A stretch of 35,816 bases of DNA. It comes from Chitinophaga pinensis (lineage in GTDB: Bacteria > Bacteroidota > Bacteroidia > Chitinophagales > LD1). Position 1 is the first letter of the stretch. Every line of letters starts with the position of its first letter. The stretch is taken from assembly GCA_945867505.1 (NCBI GenBank), contig CAMBIM010000007.1:1-35816 (forward strand). The letters run 5' to 3'. The notes beneath the pieces were generated by a model that worked only from the letters and a program-made list of their open reading frames with translations, was not told where the DNA came from and did not search any database. This document shows positions 30,158-35,816 of this stretch, piece by piece. The translations under genes were made by a program, and so were the position numbers.

Positions 30158-31414
30158 TTACTCTACCACCAACTTTCCACTCTTCAAAAATTCGTATGAA
30201 GAATTTTTTAGTTGATAGAAGTAAAGTCCGACAGCTAACTCATTCACTTTAATTTCTGATTTCAGATTTTGAATTTTAGTTTGAAACACAACCCTTCCAC
30301 TTACGTCCGTAATAGTGAAATTACTTCCTACTAAATCATTGCCGACTGCTAATTGCCAACTGCCAATTGAATTTGGATTCGGAAATACAGAAACTTGAAC
30401 ATCGTTCTTCAAATCACTAATTGCCGTTGCTGCGCTTGGTGTAATTTCTAAAATGCGAACAGGTGTTCCATCACTCCAATTGCTCATGCCGTGCTGCTCC
30501 GGTGTATCGCCAAAAGCATATTCGCAGTTCTGATTGTACAAAGCGCAATCCATTAGCGCATCCTGCAATTTCCATGTGCAGTAGTAATCAAAGGCATCTA
30601 CAGGTCCGTTGCCCGAAGCAAGAATGAATAAATTAGTTTCGCCATTATCAAAAGCTGCATCGCCAGCTAATGGGTCAAAGTGCGAAGCTGTTACCGCAGG
30701 AGAACCATGGTTATCTGCATAAGTATGCACCAAATTTTTGTGCGAAGTAGGCGCGTTTACCGATTGATTGTAAATAGTAGTTCCGGGCGCAGTGCCAACT
30801 ATAATATCATCATTGCTCACTAACGATAAATACGGAACATCGGAAGGGAAAGCAGAATAGTCAGGCATTAAAAAAGAAACCGCGCCTGGTTGCATAGAAA
30901 ATGCGCTTAGCGGTTTAGGCAAACCATATTGCTGATGCAGCATGGTCATGTTTGCCGTTAACAGACCACCCACAGAATGACCAAGAACAAAGAAATTTTG
31001 AATTCTGCCTTTCACATGCCCAGCTTTTTGGATAGTATCAAGTCCGCGTTTAATTCCGTGCGCGCAGCTGTCGTTAAATGTTGTGTTGCTTGTATTCAAA
31101 TCTTTTTGGTAGCGCGGGTAAATTACAATGTTGCCTTTGCGCACCAAGTGCTTGATAAACGCACCATAAAGTTTCGGATTGGTTTCGCCCAAACCATGAA
31201 TAAATACCACAACATTGGCAGAATCTGGTGTTGGTGAGTTCGGTTCATATAGCCAAAAATCGCCACCGCTTCCGTTTGTGCCGTAATCGTATTGAGTTAC
31301 ACCGCCAAAAGTATAATCGCTTCCACCTGGGCCGGATGATGGTTGGTTAGGTTGAGTTTGAGAAAATACTGAAAGCGAAAGAAGAACTGCGATAGGGAGT
31401 AGAAGTTGCTTCAT
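30158..31414 (-). CDS. Secreted alpha/beta-hydrolase-like protein with T9SS sorting domain
   Basis: NVVVFIHGLGETNP; FFVLGHSVGGLLTANM; C-terminal VSVFPNPNS...FTITDVSGRVVFQ...GLYFYQLKN. Confidence 0.82.
   Translation of the reverse strand: MKQLLLPIAVLLSLSVFSQTQPNQPSSGPGGSDYTFGGVTQYDYGTNGSGGDFWLYEPNSPTPDSANVVVFIHGLGETNPKLYGAFIKHLVRKGNIVIYPRYQKDLNTSNTTFNDSCAHGIKRGLDTIQKAGHVKGRIQNFFVLGHSVGGLLTANMTMLHQQYGLPKPLSAFSMQPGAVSFLMPDYSAFPSDVPYLSLVSNDDIIVGTAPGTTIYNQSVNAPTSHKNLVHTYADNHGSPAVTASHFDPLAGDAAFDNGETNLFILASGNGPVDAFDYYCTWKLQDALMDCALYNQNCEYAFGDTPEQHGMSNWSDGTPVRILEITPSAATAISDLKNDVQVSVFPNPNSIGSWQLAVGNDLVGSNFTITDVSGRVVFQTKIQNLKSEIKVNELAVGLYFYQLKNSSYEFLKSGKLVVE
30250..30283 (-). repeat. Mini-repeat family E (minus strand AAACTAAAATTCAAAATCTGAAATCAGAAATTAA)
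   Basis: Short-period degenerate repeat encoding TKIQNLKSEIK in the sorting domain; no second copy in window. Confidence 0.35.
30339..30370 (-). repeat. Mini-repeat family A (minus strand TCAATTGGCAGTTGGCAATTAGCAGTCGGCAA)
   Basis: Tandem TGGCARTT-type units; encodes SIGSWQLAVGN between PNPN and the sorting-domain core. Confidence 0.7.
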
Positions 31415-31570
31415 GATAGAATTTTTTTTGTAACTGAAATGTAAAACTTCTTCCTAAACATTCAAAAATAAATAACGGAAGCCACTTCCTTGAACTTCCG
31501 GTTTTAGGGACACTTCGATTTTTGTGCAAGAGCATAATAAAAGTTGTTGTAACTGAACTAAGTTGTAAGT

Positions 31571-31612
31571 AGTCTACTATCTTTATAGATATAGAGGGAA
31601 ATCATACATTTG
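31571..31612 (+). promoter_or_regulatory. Putative promoter/operator of cysC-cysD-cysN cluster
   Basis: TACATTTG (31605-31612) matches -7 TAnnTTTG, 14 nt before ATG; imperfect palindrome AGTCTACTATCTTTATAGATAT (31571-31592) overlaps the expected -33. Confidence 0.4.
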
Positions 31613-31626
31613 CGCCCCTATTTACA

Positions 31627-32235
31627 ATGCATTTAAAGTCTGAAAATATTCATCCGTTCAATTACTTGCTCTCGCGCGAAAGCAAAGAGCAATTGCTAAA
31701 GCAGCACGCGAAAGTTTTTTGGTTTACAGGCTTGAGCGGTTCGGGCAAAAGCACTATTGCCAAAGGTTTAGAAGAAGCACTACATTTAAAAGGCTTTTAT
31801 ACGGGGGTAATAGATGGCGATAATGTTCGGACGGGAATCAACAGCAATCTTGGCTTTAGCAACGAAGATAGAATAGAGAATATTCGCAGAATTGCAGAAG
31901 TAGCCAAACTATTTTTGCAAAATGGCGCGATTGTTATTTGCTGTTTTGTTTCGCCAACAGAAGAAATAAGAAACCTTGCACGAACAATTATTGGTGCAGA
32001 CGATTTCAAAGAAATTTTTGTGAATACCCCGATTGAAGAATGCGAAAAGCGTGATGTAAAGGGTCTGTATGCCAAAGCACGTAGAGGTGAAATAAGAGAT
32101 CTTACAGGTGTGAATGCGCCCTTTGAAGTTCCTTCAAAACCGGAATTGGAAATTCAAACAAAAAATAAATCGGTAGAAGAAAGTGTAAGCGAAGTTTTGG
32201 AATTCTGTATTCCAATCTTAACCCTTAAATCTTAA
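31627..32235 (+). CDS. cysC: Adenylylsulfate kinase
   Basis: VFWFTGLSGSGKSTIAKGLEEAL; GVIDGDNVRTGINSNLGFSNEDRIENIRRIAEVAKLF; DVKGLYAKARRGEI. Confidence 0.96.
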   Translation: MHLKSENIHPFNYLLSRESKEQLLKQHAKVFWFTGLSGSGKSTIAKGLEEALHLKGFYTGVIDGDNVRTGINSNLGFSNEDRIENIRRIAEVAKLFLQNGAIVICCFVSPTEEIRNLARTIIGADDFKEIFVNTPIEECEKRDVKGLYAKARRGEIRDLTGVNAPFEVPSKPELEIQTKNKSVEESVSEVLEFCIPILTLKS

Positions 32236-32238
32236 ATC
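32215..32238 (+). repeat. Short repeat AATCTTAACCCTTAAATCTTAAATC at cysC 3' end
   Basis: Imperfect CTTAAAT units encode the cysC C-terminus (ILTLKS) and cross the stop codon. Confidence 0.4.
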
Positions 32239-32242
32239 ACGA

Positions 32243-33145
32243 ATGTCTTATACGCTTAATCATTTAAAATCTCTTGAAGCCGAAAGCATTTTTATTCTGC
32301 GCGAAGTAGCTGCGCAATTTCAAAATCCCGCTATACTTTTTAGTGGCGGTAAAGATTCTATTCTTGTTACTTATCTTGCTAAAAAAGCATTCTATCCTGC
32401 TGCAATTCCATTCCCTTTAGTGCACATAGATACCGGTCATAATTTTCAAGAAACAATAGATTATCGAGACAGCTTAGTAAAGAGGTTAAACGCAAAATTG
32501 ATTATAGGTTCTGTTCAGGAATCTATTGATAGTAGCCGAGTGGCAGAAGAAAAAGGTTACAGTGCTTCGCGAATTCGTTTGCAGACAACAACGCTGCTTG
32601 ATACTATTGAGAAATATAAATTTGATGCCTGCATTGGCGGAGCAAGACGCGATGAAGAAAAAGCGCGGGCTAAAGAACGTTTCTTCTCGCATCGCGATGA
32701 GTTTGGGCAATGGGACCCCAAAAATCAGCGACCGGAACTTTGGAATTTATTCAACGGCAGAATGCAGGTGGGAGAAAACTTTCGTGTGTTTCCAATTTCG
32801 AATTGGACGGAATTAGACGTATGGCAATACTTGGCAATGGAAAGAATTGAAATGCCTTCGCTTTACTTTTCGCACAAGCGGAAAGTATTTAATCGCGATG
32901 GGAATTTATTGGCAGAGTCACCATACATTCCTATGAAGCCAAATGAAAATGCAGAAGAGCAGGTGGTGCGTTTCCGCACTATTGGTGATATTACTTCTAC
33001 CGGAGCTACACTTTCTACAGCAGGAACATTGGATGATATTATACAGGAAGTAGCTTCGTCAAGGACCACTGAACGTGGTGGAAGAGCCGATGATAAACGC
33101 GGAGAAAGTTCTATGGAAGACAGAAAGAAGGAAGGATATTTTTAA
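32243..33145 (+). CDS. cysD: Sulfate adenylyltransferase subunit 2
   Basis: LEAESIFILREVAAQFQNPAILFSGGKDSIL; PFPLVHIDTGHNFQET; GGARRDEEKARAKERFFSHRDEFGQWDPKNQRPELWNLFNG. Confidence 0.97.
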   Translation: MSYTLNHLKSLEAESIFILREVAAQFQNPAILFSGGKDSILVTYLAKKAFYPAAIPFPLVHIDTGHNFQETIDYRDSLVKRLNAKLIIGSVQESIDSSRVAEEKGYSASRIRLQTTTLLDTIEKYKFDACIGGARRDEEKARAKERFFSHRDEFGQWDPKNQRPELWNLFNGRMQVGENFRVFPISNWTELDVWQYLAMERIEMPSLYFSHKRKVFNRDGNLLAESPYIPMKPNENAEEQVVRFRTIGDITSTGATLSTAGTLDDIIQEVASSRTTERGGRADDKRGESSMEDRKKEGYF

Positions 33146-33180
33146 CCCCCTATATCCCCGAAAGGGAACTTTAAATGCAA
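33146..33180. repeat. Mini-repeat family H (CCCCCTATATCCCCGAAAGGGAACTTTAAATGC)
   Basis: Fills most of the cysD-cysN gap; tail resembles 8525-8534. Confidence 0.55.
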
Positions 33181-33193
33181 ACGCAAAATTGAG

Positions 33194-34528
33194 ATGATTG
33201 ACATAAAAAACAACGACAACTCTAATTCCTCTCCTTTGGAGAGGTTAGGAGAGGTGGTTTTTAATTCTGCTAGTTACAAGAACATGGAACTTCTGCGTTT
33301 TACAACGGCTGGAAGTGTAGATGATGGCAAATCAACTTTGATTGGAAGATTGTTGTACGATTCCAAATCTATTTTTGAAGATCAATACGAAAATGTAAAA
33401 GCAACTTCTGAACGCAGAGGTGAATCGACTGTCAATCTTGCTTTGTTTACCGATGGCTTAAAAGCTGAACGAGAACAAGGAATTACCATCGATGTAGCTT
33501 ACCGGTATTTTTCTACACCTAAACGTAAATTCATAATTGCCGATACACCCGGACATATTCAGTATACGCGAAATATGGTTACAGGCGCAAGCACTGCTAA
33601 CCTCGCTATCATTTTAGTTGATGCTCGACAAGGAATTGTGGAACAAACTAAACGCCACAGTATTATCGCTTCACTGCTGGGAATCCCCCACATTGCGCTT
33701 TGTGTAAACAAAATGGATTTGGTGAATTACGATGAAGCTGTTTACAATAAAATTGTTTCGGAGTATCGTGAGTTTGCAACGCGCTTAAAAACAAAAGACA
33801 TTCACTTTATTCCAATTTCAGCATTGAATGGTGATAATGTAGTTCACCGTTCAAAAAATATGAATTGGTACGAAGGAGTTACGCTGATGTATTTGCTGGA
33901 AAACATTCACATTGCTTCCGACATCAATCATATTGATTTACGCTTTCCGGTTCAGTTTGTTATTCGGCCATATAGCGATGAATTTCATGACTATAGGGGT
34001 TATGCCGGTAGAATTGCCAGTGGAGTTATTCGCAAAGGCGATAAAGTAACGGTACTGCCTTCGGGCTTTTCTTCTAAAATAAAATCGGTTGAATTGGATG
34101 GAAAAGAATTGGAAGAAGCCTTTGCTCCTCTTTCGGTTACTATTCAGTTAGAAGATGATATTGATATTTCGCGTGGCGATATGTTGGTGCGCGAAGGAAA
34201 TTTACCAAAACAAAGTCAGGATATTGAGGCCATGATTTGTTGGATGAGTGATAAACCGCTACAGCTGAATGGTAAATATTCCTTAAAACATACTACTAAA
34301 GATGTACGTGCTGTAGTAAAAGAAATAAAATACAAACTTGACATCAATACGCTTCATCGCATCACTGAAAATGTTTTGATAGGAATGAATGATGTGGGCA
34401 GAATTACTATTCGCACCACAGCACCTTTGTGCTTTGATGCTTATACCAAAAACCGTGACACGGGTAGTTTTATTTTAATTGATGAAGGAACGAATATCAC
34501 AGTTGGAGCATGTATGATTATTGACTAA
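33194..34528 (+). CDS. cysN: Sulfate adenylyltransferase subunit 1 (GTPase); conserved part starts at 33284
   Basis: LLRFTTAGSVDDGKSTLIGRLLYDSKSIFEDQ; DGLKAEREQGITIDVAYRYF; DTPGHIQYTRNM; no CysC fusion. Confidence 0.95.
   Translation: MIDIKNNDNSNSSPLERLGEVVFNSASYKNMELLRFTTAGSVDDGKSTLIGRLLYDSKSIFEDQYENVKATSERRGESTVNLALFTDGLKAEREQGITIDVAYRYFSTPKRKFIIADTPGHIQYTRNMVTGASTANLAIILVDARQGIVEQTKRHSIIASLLGIPHIALCVNKMDLVNYDEAVYNKIVSEYREFATRLKTKDIHFIPISALNGDNVVHRSKNMNWYEGVTLMYLLENIHIASDINHIDLRFPVQFVIRPYSDEFHDYRGYAGRIASGVIRKGDKVTVLPSGFSSKIKSVELDGKELEEAFAPLSVTIQLEDDIDISRGDMLVREGNLPKQSQDIEAMICWMSDKPLQLNGKYSLKHTTKDVRAVVKEIKYKLDINTLHRITENVLIGMNDVGRITIRTTAPLCFDAYTKNRDTGSFILIDEGTNITVGACMIID
33228..33257. repeat. 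Mini-repeat family G (CCTCTCCTTTGGAGAGGTTAGGAGAGGTGG)
   Basis: Perfect CCTCTCC-TTT-GGAGAGG palindrome plus purine-rich tail; encodes SPLERLGEV if cysN starts at 33194. Confidence 0.7.
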
Positions 34529-34540
34529 AAAATAAAAATC

Positions 34541-34858
34541 ATGAATAGCAAAACAGTAACTGAGCTAAAGCAAATGCTCGACAACAGAGAAAATTTTCAA
34601 TTGATAGACGTTCGCGAAGAGCATGAATTTGAAATCTGCAATTTGAAAGGCGAGTTAATCCCCATGGGTGAAATACCTGATAACGTGGAGAAAATTTCAA
34701 AAGACAAACCGGTGGTAGTTCATTGCCGCAGCGGGAAACGCAGCGGAAATGTGATTCAGTATCTGGAAAGTAATTTCGGCTACACCAATCTTTATAACCT
34801 GGAAGGCGGCATTCTTGCCTGGGCAGATGAGATTGATACTTCTATGCCTAAATACTAA
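34541..34858 (+). CDS. Rhodanese-like domain protein
   Basis: FQLIDVREEHEFEICNLKGELIPMGEI; VVHCRSGKRSGNVIQYL; NLEGGILAWADEID. Confidence 0.92.
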   Translation: MNSKTVTELKQMLDNRENFQLIDVREEHEFEICNLKGELIPMGEIPDNVEKISKDKPVVVHCRSGKRSGNVIQYLESNFGYTNLYNLEGGILAWADEIDTSMPKY

Positions 34859-34926
34859 AGCAGCAGACTGAAACAAGTCGAAACTATTAACGTTCGCTCA
34901 ATTGATTAAATTTGGTATTAGTCAAT

Positions 34927-35816
34927 ATGCTGAACCGCTTAAACCATACCTTCTCTAAACTGGTAAACCACGAACTTCGAACAGCTCAAATGCTGTTCTT
35001 TTTCGTTACTGCTGGTTTCACCGCCTTCGTTTTTTTTGGCGATAACTTACCGGTTAAGGGGCCAATAAGCCATCAAATGCTTAACGCAATTGACGCCATT
35101 ATTGCCGGCTCTATTCTGATAGGACTTTTATTTTTAAAACGGATTCAGGAGAAATATCAAATATGCGCCTATGTGTTTATGTACACCATGAACACTGTAA
35201 ATATTTTCTTACTCTACGGCACTTCATTCAACATTCAATATTCCTATCAGTTTATTGTAGCATATACTATTTCGGGGTGGTTTTTCCGAAGCAAAAAAAG
35301 TTGGCTTGTTCATACTATCATCATGAACGTATTGTTGTTATTCGTCACTTTGGTAAGCGAACATAACGGAAACACTACTTTCGATTTTTATGCCACCTAT
35401 ATCATTGCATCTTTCGCACAGGCCATCTTAATTCATTTCCGGTTTACCATTGAAGAGCGCTTAAAGGACAGCGAAAAAAAATATCGGCTTTTGGCAGAAA
35501 ACTCCTTTGATATAATTTGTATTCACAAAGAAGACGGACGAATGGAATTTATCAGCCCTTCTATTAAACGGCTTTTAGGCTACACTCCTGAAGAACTTAC
35601 CGGGCACCGACCTTACGAAATAGTTCACCCCGATGACCGCCACATTATCCGTAATCTAAATTTAGCTGAGCGCAATCACCCATCAATCTATAGCCCTTCG
35701 CAATACCGGTTACGCCATGCAGAGGGTCATTATATTTGGGTGGAAACAATTTTTGTTCCGCTGGATAGCGAGGATGGAACGGAGCACTTGGTACTAAGCC
35801 AAAGCCGCGATATAAG
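34927..35816 (+). CDS. Membrane PAS-domain sensor protein (probable histidine kinase), 3' truncated
   Basis: Translated by hand from ATG 34927: multi-TM N-terminus, then SEKKYRLLAENSFDIICIHKEDGRMEFISPSIKRLLGYTPEELTGHRPYEIVHPDDR, a PAS domain. Missing from ORF track because no stop occurs before the edge. Confidence 0.82.
   Translation, partial: MLNRLNHTFSKLVNHELRTAQMLFFFVTAGFTAFVFFGDNLPVKGPISHQMLNAIDAIIAGSILIGLLFLKRIQEKYQICAYVFMYTMNTVNIFLLYGTSFNIQYSYQFIVAYTISGWFFRSKKSWLVHTIIMNVLLLFVTLVSEHNGNTTFDFYATYIIASFAQAILIHFRFTIEERLKDSEKKYRLLAENSFDIICIHKEDGRMEFISPSIKRLLGYTPEELTGHRPYEIVHPDDRHIIRNLNLAERNHPSIYSPSQYRLRHAEGHYIWVETIFVPLDSEDGTEHLVLSQSRDI

Noticed and set aside
31470-31505. AACGGAAG...CTTCCGGTT hairpin as a terminator
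   Set aside because: Stem is short with a bulge, lacks a T-tract, and lies upstream of both flanking genes.
35163-35366. 67-aa plus-strand ORF MRLCVYVHHEHCK...
   Set aside because: Out of frame within the PAS sensor gene starting at 34927.

Overview
Window from an AT-rich Bacteroidota chromosome, judged by T9SS C-terminal sorting domains, TTTG-N19-TAnnTTTG-type promoters, many ATGA start/stop overlaps, POT transporter, SecA and Bacteroidota-like proteins. Mostly housekeeping: transketolase C-half, ECF sigma/anti-sigma module, fumC, purD, secA, comM/yifB, rpsF-rpsR-rplI, lysA, POT transporter, ceramidase-like enzyme, alkB, deoC, M20 peptidase, cysC-cysD-cysN-rhodanese, and a PAS sensor running off the right edge. 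Accessory parts: two tandem vWA proteins, three T9SS cargo proteins, and a five-gene lipoprotein/DUF1501-like/CX4CH cluster (23654-27881). The most unusual signal is a set of short dispersed mini-repeats, at least seven families and about 15 copies. They lie in intergenic gaps and also inside reading frames: they encode signal-peptide cores of three exported proteins, a loop insertion in PurD, a linker in a T9SS protein and possibly the N-terminus of CysN. No CRISPR, tRNA, rRNA, transposase or prophage was found.
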